From: Paracoccaceae bacterium
GTDB lineage: Bacteria; Pseudomonadota; Alphaproteobacteria; Rhodobacterales; Rhodobacteraceae
Direction: 5' to 3'
NCBI GenBank assembly: GCA_023254015.1
Contig: JALQYS010000050.1
Location: forward strand, 1 to 5,267
DNA: 5,267 nucleotides
The position numbers were made by a program, and so were the translations under genes. Position 1 is the first letter of the stretch. Every line of letters begins with the position of its first letter. The notes under the pieces are model-generated. The model searched no databases. It was not told the DNA's origin and worked only from the letters and a program-made list of their open reading frames with translations. Positions 1 to 5,267 of the stretch are shown piece after piece.

Positions 1-90
1 CACAAAAAACAACAGCCCGCCAATCCCTTGGCGCACCCGCAGCCTTGCATCCAGTATTTCCGTCAACGCTTCCGCGCCAACCCGTCCCAT
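1..90 (-). CDS. N-terminal fragment of an unidentified protein, cut by the window edge
   Basis: The reverse strand has an ATG at 90-88 preceded by a good Shine-Dalgarno sequence, GGAAGG (103-98), with 7 bases between. The frame stays open for all 30 codons to the window edge; an in-frame stop lies upstream at about 135. The peptide begins MGRVGAEALTEILDARLRV and then turns hydrophobic (residues 22-30, GIGGLLFFV). An acidic/basic amphipathic start followed by a hydrophobic run preceded by Arg residues could be the beginning of a first membrane helix, but 30 residues are too few to assign a family. The residue composition looks protein-like, whereas the other frames here are rich in Pro/Ser or Cys. 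The gene is co-directional with msrPQ but about 200 bases beyond msrQ, so it probably has its own promoter. The call rests only on the start site and composition. Confidence 0.45.
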   Translation of the reverse strand, partial: MGRVGAEALTEILDARLRVRQGIGGLLFFV

Positions 91-287
91 CCCGCCGCCT
101 TCCAGCAACCTTCCGTTTCGGTGAGGCGGTATCTAGGCCCCATCACTCCCCCACGCAAGACCAAAAATGACAGACAGCGATGTTTTTTCTTCCGACTCTG
201 ATTTTCTCACAATATCTTGGGGTTGGCACAACATTAGGCACAAATCCGGCCCGCCTGCGCAAGAAAATTGCGCGCAGAAGGGCGGCT
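91..287. other. Intergenic spacer between msrQ and the next minus-strand gene
   Basis: This spacer is less GC-rich than the flanking genes, with several A/T runs (for example six T at 183-188), as expected of non-coding DNA. It holds a hairpin next to the msrQ stop and the Shine-Dalgarno site of the left-hand gene. No convincing sigma-70 promoter could be picked for that gene. The best minus-strand pairing is TTGCGT, 17 bases, TAGATA (about 160-132), which matches the consensus at only three of six positions in each box. Short open frames cross the region on both strands, but none has a start site or protein-like composition, apart from the partial gene at 1-90. Confidence 0.5.
251..285 (-). 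terminator. Hairpin after the msrQ stop, possible transcription end
   Basis: Immediately downstream of the msrQ stop codon, GCGCAA (257-262) and TTGCGC (268-273) form a perfect 6-bp stem around the 5-base loop 263-267. Past small bulges the arms can extend through CT/AG (255-256 with 276-277) and CCGC/GCGG (251-254 with 282-285). On the minus strand the stem is not followed by a T run, so it does not meet the definition of an intrinsic terminator. It may instead protect the 3' end of the msrPQ message or act with Rho. Confidence 0.35.
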
Positions 288-896
288 TTACCCAGCTATC
301 CGCTCGCCGATGAAGAGTCGGGGCAGTCGCAGCGCCAAAAGGCCTAGGGCGATCGCCAAGTAAGCAAGCGATTCACCGGTCCAGACCTTGCCGATCATCA
401 CGAAGTGGATCGCTCCGCCCAGGATCGCCGGATAGGCCAGACGGTGCAGCCGGTTCCAGCTGGCCGCCCCCAGACGGCGGATCGCACCGTTCGAGGATGT
501 GGCCGCCAAGGGGATCAGCAAGACCAACGCCACCGCCCCCAGGATGATATAGGGACGCCGGGTCAGGTCATCCGCGATCTGGCCCCAGCGCAATCCCATA
601 TCCAGCATCAGCCATGTTGCGACATGCAAGACAGCATAGCCGAAGCCCAGCAGGCCAAGCGCCCGGCGGAATTTCAACAGCCGTATCCGAAGGCGCATGA
701 GGGGCGTCACGCAGAGGGATGCCAGAAGAAACCGCAAGGACCAAAGGCCAAAGCCGTGTTCCAGCGCCTTCACCGGGTCGGGTCCGAGATTGTCGCGCAG
801 GGCGGCGACCAACAGCCAGATCGCCGGCAAGGCCCCGGCAAGGTAAAGGACGGCGGTTGGAACCCGACGGGCTGTGGCATTCAGCCAATCGGACAT
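288..896 (-). CDS. msrQ: MsrQ, heme-binding membrane subunit of the MsrPQ methionine sulfoxide reductase
   Basis: This 202-residue protein is an inner-membrane b-type cytochrome of the ferric-reductase-like transmembrane family. It passes electrons from the quinone pool or flavin to periplasmic MsrP. Hydrophobic segments lie near residues 13-33, 50-66, 79-99, 117-132, 153-169 and 175-190. The segment around 38-66 (GPDPVKALEHGFGLWSLRFL) is the family signature. His91 in the fourth-helix region, with His151 and His164 (WNRLHRLAYPAILGGAIH), are the likely heme ligands. The length matches the family (about 200 residues). The start at 896 shares one base with the msrP stop (TGATG), so translation is probably coupled. 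The reading frame continues far upstream through msrP, but that extension is antisense-free shadow sequence with no homology, so the short start is preferred. Confidence 0.93.
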   Translation of the reverse strand: MSDWLNATARRVPTAVLYLAGALPAIWLLVAALRDNLGPDPVKALEHGFGLWSLRFLLASLCVTPLMRLRIRLLKFRRALGLLGFGYAVLHVATWLMLDMGLRWGQIADDLTRRPYIILGAVALVLLIPLAATSSNGAIRRLGAASWNRLHRLAYPAILGGAIHFVMIGKVWTGESLAYLAIALGLLALRLPRLFIGERIAG

Positions 897-1789
897 CAGA
901 AGTCCACCGCCAGATCCTGTCCGGCATAAAGGCTGGCCACCTGATCGGCGTAGCCATTGAACATCAGCGTATCGACCCGGCCGCCAAACAGCCCCGCTCC
1001 GATGCGCCGCTCGCTGGCCTGTGACCAGCGGGGATGATCGACGGCTGGATTGACGTTTGCGTAAAAGCCATATTCCGACGGTTGCAGGATGTTCCACGTC
1101 GTCGGCGGCTGCTGGTCGGTCAGGGTAATCCTGACGATGCTCTTGATCGACTTGAAGCCATATTTCCATGGCACGACCAACCGGATCGGCGCGCCGTTCT
1201 GGTTGGGCATCGGCTGACCGTAAAGGCCGGTCGCCAGCAAGGTCAGCGGATGCATCGCCTCGTCCAACCGCAGCCCCTCGACATAGGGCCACGGGAAAGA
1301 GCCATCCCTTTGCCCCGGCATCTCTTCGGGGCGCAGCAGGGTTTCAAAGGCGACATAGCGGGCCGAGGGCTGAACACCGACACGGTTCAGCAGGGCCGCA
1401 AGTTCAAAGCCATTCCACGGCACGACCATCGACCAGGCTTCGACGCAGCGGAAACGGTAGATACGTTCTTCGATCGTCTGGCCTTTCACAAGGTCGTCGA
1501 GATCATAGGTGCCCGGCTTGTCGACCAGGCCGCCGATCTCGATCGACCAGGGCTTTGTGGTCATCGCGCCGGCCTTGGCTGCAGGATCACCCTTGTCCCA
1601 GCCGAATTCGTAAAAGTTGTTGTGGCTGGTGATATCCTCAAGGCTGGTCGGCTCCAGCGTTTCGGAAGGGGTTTCGGCAAGGGCCGGGCTGGCCAGCAAC
1701 GCGCCGGCCCCGGCGATCAGCTGTCGGCGATTCAGGAACAACGCTTCAGGGGTTACGTCAGACCAATGCAGATCGGGCTTGAAGGGCAT
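896..1789 (-). CDS. msrP: MsrP, periplasmic molybdopterin-dependent protein-methionine-sulfoxide reductase catalytic subunit
   Basis: The 297-residue protein belongs to the sulfite-oxidase-like molybdoenzymes (YedY). In this family the enzyme reduces both stereoisomers of methionine sulfoxide in envelope proteins, using electrons from MsrQ. The N-terminus carries the family's conserved leader SDVTPEALFLNRR (residues 10-22). It is a Tat signal with RR at 21-22 and a hydrophobic core, and the likely cleavage is after ALA at 38. HNNFYEFG (56-63) is the conserved start of the mature fold that contacts the molybdopterin. Cys115 in YRFRCVEAWSMVVPW is the expected molybdenum ligand. GAPIRLVVPWKYGFKSIKSI (199-218) is another strongly conserved cofactor-contact region. 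The start at 1789 is supported by GAGGA (1798-1794) four bases upstream and by the conserved leader. It is a little shorter than E. coli MsrP (334 residues) but complete. It is divergent from the hpa operon, and no clear promoter of its own was recognised. Confidence 0.95.
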   Translation of the reverse strand: MPFKPDLHWSDVTPEALFLNRRQLIAGAGALLASPALAETPSETLEPTSLEDITSHNNFYEFGWDKGDPAAKAGAMTTKPWSIEIGGLVDKPGTYDLDDLVKGQTIEERIYRFRCVEAWSMVVPWNGFELAALLNRVGVQPSARYVAFETLLRPEEMPGQRDGSFPWPYVEGLRLDEAMHPLTLLATGLYGQPMPNQNGAPIRLVVPWKYGFKSIKSIVRITLTDQQPPTTWNILQPSEYGFYANVNPAVDHPRWSQASERRIGAGLFGGRVDTLMFNGYADQVASLYAGQDLAVDF

Positions 1790-1871
1790 GGCATCCTCGA
1801 TGGCTTTTTCTGGAAACTAGCGGCTTGACCCAAGACTGCCAGCCTTCGCCCGGAAATGCAGCGCAACTTGC

Positions 1872-1886
1872 TGTGACGGGATGTGA
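1872..1886 (+). promoter_or_regulatory. Pair of TGTGA direct repeats one helical turn apart
   Basis: TGTGA occurs at 1872-1876 and again at 1882-1886, a 10-base period that puts both on the same face of the helix, just upstream of the proposed -35 box. The wider ten-base units agree at seven positions. This is not a CRP site, since the inverted TCACA half is absent. It could be an activator site, but the match is short and may be chance. Confidence 0.2.
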
Positions 1887-1895
1887 TGAGGATGC

Positions 1896-1923
1896 TTGAC
1901 GGACGTCAGATTTCGCTTAACAT
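1896..1923 (+). promoter_or_regulatory. Putative sigma-70 promoter of the hpaFED operon
   Basis: TTGACG (1896-1901) matches the -35 consensus at five of six positions. After a 16-base spacer comes TAACAT (1918-1923), which matches the -10 consensus at four of six. Transcription would begin close to 1930, giving a short leader before the hpaF start at 1950. Both boxes are overlapped by inverted repeats, which supports this being the controlled promoter. The prediction comes from sequence alone. Confidence 0.5.
1897..1908. promoter_or_regulatory. Inverted repeat TGACG-N2-CGTCA on the -35 box
   Basis: A perfect 5+5 inverted repeat with a 2-base centre covers the proposed -35 element. Its centre is about 20 bases, roughly two helical turns, upstream of the centre of the palindrome on the -10 box. 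It may be a second operator or the site of a different dimeric regulator. Confidence 0.35.
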
Positions 1924-1929
1924 GTTAAG
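1916..1929. promoter_or_regulatory. Perfect 14-base palindrome (CTTAACATGTTAAG), probable operator
   Basis: CTTAACA at 1916-1922 is exactly mirrored by TGTTAAG at 1923-1929, with no spacer. It sits on the proposed -10 element 21 bases before the hpaF start, where bound repressor would block RNA polymerase. Homoprotocatechuate operons are known to be repressed by MarR-family HpaR/HpcR proteins, which bind AT-rich palindromes of about this size, so an HpaR-like operator is the first hypothesis. No regulator gene is visible in the window to confirm it. Confidence 0.6.
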
Positions 1930-1933
1930 TTAT

Positions 1934-1941
1934 AGGGGGGG
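1934..1941 (+). promoter_or_regulatory. G-run ribosome binding site of hpaF
   Basis: An A followed by seven G residues ends eight bases before the hpaF ATG at 1950. It is the only purine-rich stretch at the right distance and fixes this start. It departs from the usual AGGAGG by being an uninterrupted G homopolymer. Confidence 0.6.
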
Positions 1942-1949
1942 CCGACTCG

Positions 1950-2336
1950 ATGCCACATCTTGCCGTTGAATATTCCGCCAATCTGGAAGTGCAGAGCGAC
2001 ATGGCTGCGCTGTGCAATTCCCTGCACACCACCATGATGGCCTCGGGCCTGTTCGAATTGGGGGCGGTGCGGGTGCGCGCCCGGCCCTGCCCGCATTACG
2101 CGGTGGCCGACCTGTTGGAAAAGAACGCCTTTGCCGACATGATCCTGCGCATCGGCACCGGGCGCAGCGCAGACGAGAAGAAAGCCGTGGGTCAGGCCCT
2201 GATGCGCACTGCCGAGGCGCATTTCGCGCCGCTGCTGGCCCATCCACATTTTGCCCTGACGCTGGAGATTCAAGAAATCTCGCAAGACTTCAGCTGGCGA
2301 ACCAACGCCATTCACCCGCGCCTGAGGACCAAATGA
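1950..2336 (+). CDS. hpaF: 5-carboxymethyl-2-hydroxymuconate delta-isomerase
   Basis: HpaF is a small cytoplasmic tautomerase-superfamily enzyme. It converts 5-carboxymethyl-2-hydroxymuconate to its oxo isomer, the substrate for the decarboxylase of homoprotocatechuate meta-cleavage. The 128-residue length fits the family (E. coli enzyme about 125). After Met removal the N-terminus is PHLAVEYSANL, giving the catalytic Pro1 of the superfamily. In mature numbering Arg40 (VRVRA) and Arg71 (RIGTGRS) fall where the E. coli isomerase has its active-site arginines. The C-terminal part, TLEIQEISQDFSWRTNAIH, also follows the family pattern. The start at 1950 is set by the requirement for Pro after Met and by the G-rich Shine-Dalgarno site. 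It is the first gene of the operon and overlaps hpaE by four bases (ATGA), which implies translational coupling. Confidence 0.93.
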   Translation: MPHLAVEYSANLEVQSDMAALCNSLHTTMMASGLFELGAVRVRARPCPHYAVADLLEKNAFADMILRIGTGRSADEKKAVGQALMRTAEAHFAPLLAHPHFALTLEIQEISQDFSWRTNAIHPRLRTK

Positions 2337-3850
2337 CCAAGCTTGACGACAATATCGCCCGCGCGACGGGTTTCCTGCAGCGCTTTGCCCAAAAGGGCGT
2401 GCTGAACCATATCGGCGGGCAGGCGGTGCCTGCGGCTTCGGGCAAGACATTTGAAATCATCTCGCCGGTCGATCTGAAACCGCTGGCACAGGTGGCGCGC
2501 GGCGATGCGGCTGATATTGACGCTGCCGCCCGCGCCGCTCAGGCCGCCTTTGCCGCTTGGGCCGCTATGCCCGGTGCCGACCGCCGCAAGATCCTACACC
2601 GCATTGCCGACGGGATCGAAGCCCGCGCCGATGAGATTGCCTTGGTCGAATGTATGGACACCGGGCAGGCCTATCGCTTCATGTCCAAGGCCGCCCTGCG
2701 CGGGGCCGAGAATTTCCGCTTTTTCGCCGACAAGGCCGCCGAGGCCCGGGATGGCCGCACGCTGCATGCGCCGGGGCAGGTCAACCTGACCTCGCGTTCG
2801 CCGCTTGGCCCCGTGGGGATCATCACGCCGTGGAACACGCCCTTCATGCTGTCCACATGGAAGATTGCCCCCGCCTTGGCTGCCGGTTGCACCGTGGTCC
2901 ACAAACCGGCCGAGTTCTCACCCCTGTCGGCGCGACTGTTGGTCGAGATCGCCGAGGAAGCCGGTCTGCCGAAAGGCGTCTGGAACCTTGTGAACGGCTT
3001 GGGCGAAGAAGCAGGCAAGGCCCTGACCGAACACCCCCTGATCCGCGCCATCGGTTTTGTCGGTGAAAGCCGCACGGGCAGCATGATCATGGCCCAGGGC
3101 GCCAAGACGCTGAAGCGGGTTCACTTTGAGCTTGGCGGCAAGAACCCGGTGATCGTGTTTGATGACGCCGACATTGACCGCGCCGTCGATGCTGCCGTCT
3201 TCATGATCTATTCCTTGAACGGCGAGCGTTGCACCTCGTCCTCGCGCCTTCTGGTTCAGGACGGCATCTATGATGCTTTCACCGCCAAGGTTGCAGCGCG
3301 CGCCAAGGCCATCAAGGTCGGCCACCCCTTGGACCCGGAAACCGAGGTTGGGCCGCTGATCCATCCGGTGCATGAGAAAAAGGTGCTGTCCTATTTCGAC
3401 ATTGGCCGCGCCGATGGGGCCACGGTCGCCGCGGGCGGTGAAAAGGCGGAAGGGCCGGGCGGGGGCTGCTATGTGAAGCCCACCCTTTTCACGGGCGCCC
3501 ATAACCAGATGCGGATTGCCCAGGAAGAAATCTTCGGCCCGGTGCTGACCGCCATCCCCTTCAAGGACGAAGCCGAGGCTTTGGCCATCGCCAATGACGT
3601 GCCCTATGGCCTTGCCGCCTATCTCTGGACACAGGACGTCACCCGCGCCTTCCGCTTTTCCGAGGCGGTTCAGGCCGGGATGGTCTGGGTCAATTCCGAA
3701 AACAACCGCCACCTGCCGACGCCCTTTGGTGGAGCCAAGGAAAGCGGCATCGGCCGCGACGGCGGGGATTGGTCTTTCGACTTCTATATGGAGACGAAAA
3801 ACGTCTGCTTCGCCACCACCGCCCATGCCATTCCGAAACTGGGAAAATAA
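2333..3850 (+). CDS. hpaE: 5-carboxymethyl-2-hydroxymuconate semialdehyde dehydrogenase
   Basis: This 505-residue, NAD-dependent aldehyde dehydrogenase oxidises the ring-cleavage semialdehyde made by HpaD to 5-carboxymethyl-2-hydroxymuconate. All catalytic landmarks are present: TPWN with Asn168, the cofactor-binding HKPAE with Lys191, the base Glu266 in FELGGKNP, the nucleophile Cys300 in GERCTSSSR, and EEIFGPV with Glu399. GFVGES (241-246), with Glu where many ALDHs have Ser, is typical of this semialdehyde dehydrogenase branch. Length and fold order are normal for the ALDH superfamily. The frame is open upstream as far as 2012, but that part lies inside hpaF. The start at 2333 is preferred because it has GAGGA (2324-2328) four bases ahead and makes an ATGA overlap with the hpaF stop. 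The substrate assignment leans on the hpaF and hpaD neighbours, since ALDH specificity is hard to read from sequence alone. Confidence 0.93.
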   Translation: MTKLDDNIARATGFLQRFAQKGVLNHIGGQAVPAASGKTFEIISPVDLKPLAQVARGDAADIDAAARAAQAAFAAWAAMPGADRRKILHRIADGIEARADEIALVECMDTGQAYRFMSKAALRGAENFRFFADKAAEARDGRTLHAPGQVNLTSRSPLGPVGIITPWNTPFMLSTWKIAPALAAGCTVVHKPAEFSPLSARLLVEIAEEAGLPKGVWNLVNGLGEEAGKALTEHPLIRAIGFVGESRTGSMIMAQGAKTLKRVHFELGGKNPVIVFDDADIDRAVDAAVFMIYSLNGERCTSSSRLLVQDGIYDAFTAKVAARAKAIKVGHPLDPETEVGPLIHPVHEKKVLSYFDIGRADGATVAAGGEKAEGPGGGCYVKPTLFTGAHNQMRIAQEEIFGPVLTAIPFKDEAEALAIANDVPYGLAAYLWTQDVTRAFRFSEAVQAGMVWVNSENNRHLPTPFGGAKESGIGRDGGDWSFDFYMETKNVCFATTAHAIPKLGK

Positions 3851-3853
3851 GCC

Positions 3854-4834
3854 ATGCCCGTTCCGAAGCCCAACCTTTACCCCGATTTCAATACCGTCCG
3901 CCTTTCGCATGTGGAATTCACCGTGAAAGACCTGCCGGCCAGCCGCGCCTTCTGGGTCGATACGCTGGGCCTGCAAGTCAGCGGCGAAGAGCCTGGCGCG
4001 CTTTACCTGCGCGCGATGGAAGAACGCGGGCACCACTGCATCGTGCTGCGCCAGGGCGACAAGCCCACCGCAAATGTCTTGGGCTTCAAGGTCTGGGATG
4101 AGCCCGATCTTGACCGCGCCGAAGCCTGGTTCAAGGCGAAAGGCCGCCCGACCTCATGGATCGAGCGCCCCTATCAAGGCCGCACCCTGCTGACGTCTGA
4201 CCTTTTCGGCGTGCCCTTGGAGTTCTACGCCAAGATGGACCGCCTGCCGCCGATCCATCAGAAATACGCCCTCTACAAAGGCGTCAAACCGCTGCGGATC
4301 GACCACTTCAACACCTTTACCCCCGATGTCGACGCCTCCGTGGCCTTCTGGAACGCCATGGGTTTCCGGGTGACGGAATATACCGAGGACGAGGACTCCG
4401 GCAAACTCTGGGCAGCATGGATGCACCGCAAGGGCGGCGTGCATGACATGGCCTTCACCAATGGCCTTGGCCCCCGGCTGCATCACACGGCGTTTTGGGT
4501 GCCGACGCCTTTGAACATCATCGACCTTTTGGACCTCATGGCCACCACCGGCTATGTCGCCAATATCGAACGCGGGCCGGGGCGGCATGGCATTTCCAAC
4601 GCCTTCTTCCTGTATATCCTTGATCCCGATGGCCACCGGATCGAAATCTACTGCTCGGATTACCAAACCGTCGACCCGGACCTTGAGCCGATCAAGTGGG
4701 ACCTCAAGGACCCCCAGCGCCAGACCCTTTGGGGCGCCCCCGCACCCCGCAGCTGGTTTGAACATGGCTCGCTGTTTGCCGGGCTGGAACCGAAAGAGGC
4801 GGTGCTGAAAGCGCAACCGATCATCGCAGCATGA
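3854..4834 (+). CDS. hpaD: 3,4-dihydroxyphenylacetate 2,3-dioxygenase, type I extradiol (VOC) family
   Basis: The enzyme cleaves the ring of homoprotocatechuate with O2 to give 5-carboxymethyl-2-hydroxymuconate semialdehyde in the cytoplasm. The 326-residue protein has two vicinal-oxygen-chelate modules (about 16-126 and 148-270) plus a C-terminal tail. The residues known in Brevibacterium fuscum HPCD can be lined up with a constant small offset. Metal ligands are His151, His211 and Glu264. Second-sphere and acid-base residues are Asn153, Trp189, His197, Arg240, His245, Tyr254 and Arg289. The metal could be Fe(II) or Mn(II), because both occur in this family. It is unrelated in fold to the LigB-type HpaD of E. 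coli. The start lies three bases after the hpaE stop. The Shine-Dalgarno is weak (GGGAA, 3841-3845), which suggests re-initiation by ribosomes finishing hpaE. The stop overlaps the next gene by four bases. Confidence 0.93.
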   Translation: MPVPKPNLYPDFNTVRLSHVEFTVKDLPASRAFWVDTLGLQVSGEEPGALYLRAMEERGHHCIVLRQGDKPTANVLGFKVWDEPDLDRAEAWFKAKGRPTSWIERPYQGRTLLTSDLFGVPLEFYAKMDRLPPIHQKYALYKGVKPLRIDHFNTFTPDVDASVAFWNAMGFRVTEYTEDEDSGKLWAAWMHRKGGVHDMAFTNGLGPRLHHTAFWVPTPLNIIDLLDLMATTGYVANIERGPGRHGISNAFFLYILDPDGHRIEIYCSDYQTVDPDLEPIKWDLKDPQRQTLWGAPAPRSWFEHGSLFAGLEPKEAVLKAQPIIAA

Positions 4835-5267
4835 GCCGGTTCGTCTCTTATCACACGGGGCGTGAGGCGGGTTGGGGCCACCTTGACGGCGAAACCATCA
4901 CCGACCTGACCGCCCATTTCCCCACCATGCGGGCGGCGATCGAGGCCGGGGCTTTGGCGGCCTTGGCCAAGGCCGCAGGGCCGAAACTGGCGCTGGATCA
5001 GGTGACGCTGACCATCCCTGTCACCAACCCGGAAAAGATCATCTGCGTCGGCGTCAACTATCCCGACCGCAACGCGGAATACAATGACGGGCAAGAGGCG
5101 CCGCCGAATATGTCCCTCTTCATCCGCTTTCCGCGCAGCTTTACCGGGCATGGACAGCCGTTGATCCGGCCCCCGGAATCCCACCAACTGGACTACGAAG
5201 GCGAGGTGGTGATCGTGATCGGCAAGGGCGGCCGCCGAATTCCGCAGGCCGCCGCCTATGACCACAT
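4831..5267 (+). CDS. Fumarylacetoacetate hydrolase family protein, probable HpaG-like decarboxylase/isomerase, 3' truncated by the window
   Basis: The first 145 codons of an FAH-fold gene are present, running off the window end. Residues 1-64 form a small N-terminal domain. KIICVGVNYPDRNAEY (69-84) begins the FAH catalytic domain, and Glu123 and Glu125 in DYEGEVVIVIGKG are two of the three expected divalent-metal ligands; the third would lie beyond the window. In this operon the missing step after HpaF is the decarboxylation of the tricarboxylate and isomerisation to 2-oxohept-enedioate (HpaG), so that role is inferred from context. FAH proteins are functionally varied, and another hydrolase or lyase activity is possible. 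The usual His of the family motif VGxNYxxHxxE is Arg80 here. The start overlaps the hpaD stop as ATGA, with no clear Shine-Dalgarno, so translation is presumably coupled. Confidence 0.85.
   Translation, partial: MSRFVSYHTGREAGWGHLDGETITDLTAHFPTMRAAIEAGALAALAKAAGPKLALDQVTLTIPVTNPEKIICVGVNYPDRNAEYNDGQEAPPNMSLFIRFPRSFTGHGQPLIRPPESHQLDYEGEVVIVIGKGGRRIPQAAAYDH

Larger units (their letters stand above)
1790..1949. other. Divergent intergenic control region between msrP and hpaF
   Basis: These 160 bases must contain the promoters of both the msrPQ and hpa transcripts. The hpaF-proximal half (1872-1949) has a plausible promoter, two inverted repeats, a pair of TGTGA repeats and a G-rich ribosome binding site, each listed separately. 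The msrP-proximal half (1790-1870) contains the msrP Shine-Dalgarno site and a small dyad CTTG-N3-CAAG (1824-1834). I could not find a sigma-70 promoter reading towards msrP, so a less common sigma factor or an activator-dependent promoter is possible. Confidence 0.7.

Noticed and set aside
1..201. Open plus-strand frame from the window edge to a TGA at 199-201
   Set aside because: The peptide is Pro/Gln/Arg-rich with no recognisable C-terminal domain. The opposite strand has a better supported gene start in the same place.
348..357. GGCGATCGCC palindrome resembling the HIP1 repeat
   Set aside because: It is a single copy inside msrQ codons. HIP1 is meaningful only when highly repeated, as in cyanobacteria.
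897..1292. In-frame upstream extension of msrQ giving a 334-residue protein
   Set aside because: The extension lies entirely inside msrP in another frame, has no recognisable domain, and the MsrQ family begins at about the residue encoded at 896. The TGATG junction explains the true start.
1034..1828. Plus-strand open frame of 264 codons opposite msrP
   Set aside because: It is the antisense shadow of msrP, with composition heavy in Arg, Gly and Gln and no motif.
2012..2332. In-frame upstream extension of hpaE to 612 residues
   Set aside because: This stretch is hpaF read in a shifted frame and is rich in Arg/Gly/His without ALDH similarity. The ALDH has normal length from 2333 with a good Shine-Dalgarno site.
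2918..4036. Long minus-strand open frame of 372 codons across hpaE and hpaD
   Set aside because: It is antisense to two clearly conserved enzymes, and long antisense frames are common in GC-rich genes with G/C-ending codons. No start site or recognisable motif supports it.
4660..5265. Minus-strand open frame opposite the hpaD end and the FAH gene
   Set aside because: The plus strand in the same place encodes conserved VOC-dioxygenase and FAH motifs, and the minus frame has none.
1..5267. CRISPR arrays, tRNA or rRNA genes, insertion sequences, phage or defence genes
   Set aside because: No regularly spaced repeats, tRNA-like cloverleaf, terminal inverted repeats, transposase motifs or defence-related domains were seen on either strand.

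Overview
The window is GC-rich with strongly G/C-ending codons. Its gene families and protein style suggest an alphaproteobacterium of the Rhodobacter/Paracoccus kind (Rhodobacterales). That placement is an inference from composition and family resemblance; no marker gene is present. Two functional blocks are transcribed away from each other from a shared region of 160 bases (1790-1949).

Left block, minus strand. msrP (896-1789) and msrQ (288-896) form a tight pair sharing one base at the TGATG junction. MsrP is a Tat-exported periplasmic molybdoenzyme that reduces methionine sulfoxide in oxidised envelope proteins. MsrQ is its heme-binding inner-membrane electron donor. Beyond msrQ lies a spacer of about 200 bases. 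It holds a hairpin just after the msrQ stop and the Shine-Dalgarno site of a further minus-strand gene, of which only the first 30 codons are visible (90 to 1); that gene is unidentified.

Right block, plus strand. Four genes are packed as an operon: hpaF (1950-2336), hpaE (2333-3850), hpaD (3854-4834) and a fumarylacetoacetate-hydrolase-family gene (4831 to beyond the window end). Together they encode the middle of the homoprotocatechuate (3,4-dihydroxyphenylacetate) meta-cleavage pathway. HpaD opens the ring, HpaE oxidises the resulting semialdehyde, HpaF isomerises the product, and the FAH-family protein most likely does the decarboxylation/isomerisation step (HpaG role). The last steps (hydratase HpaH, aldolase HpaI), the 4-hydroxyphenylacetate hydroxylase and any regulator are not in the window. 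The dioxygenase is of the type I (vicinal oxygen chelate) kind, like Brevibacterium HPCD, not the LigB-like enzyme of E. coli.

Control. The hpaF promoter region is the most informative non-coding stretch. A plausible TTGACG-16-TAACAT promoter has a perfect 14-base palindrome on its -10 element and a second inverted repeat on its -35 element. This layout is expected for repression by a dimeric regulator, for example of the MarR type (HpaR/HpcR). I found no CRISPR array, tRNA, rRNA, insertion sequence or clearly novel system. The window looks like ordinary chromosomal metabolism with a few points worth checking.
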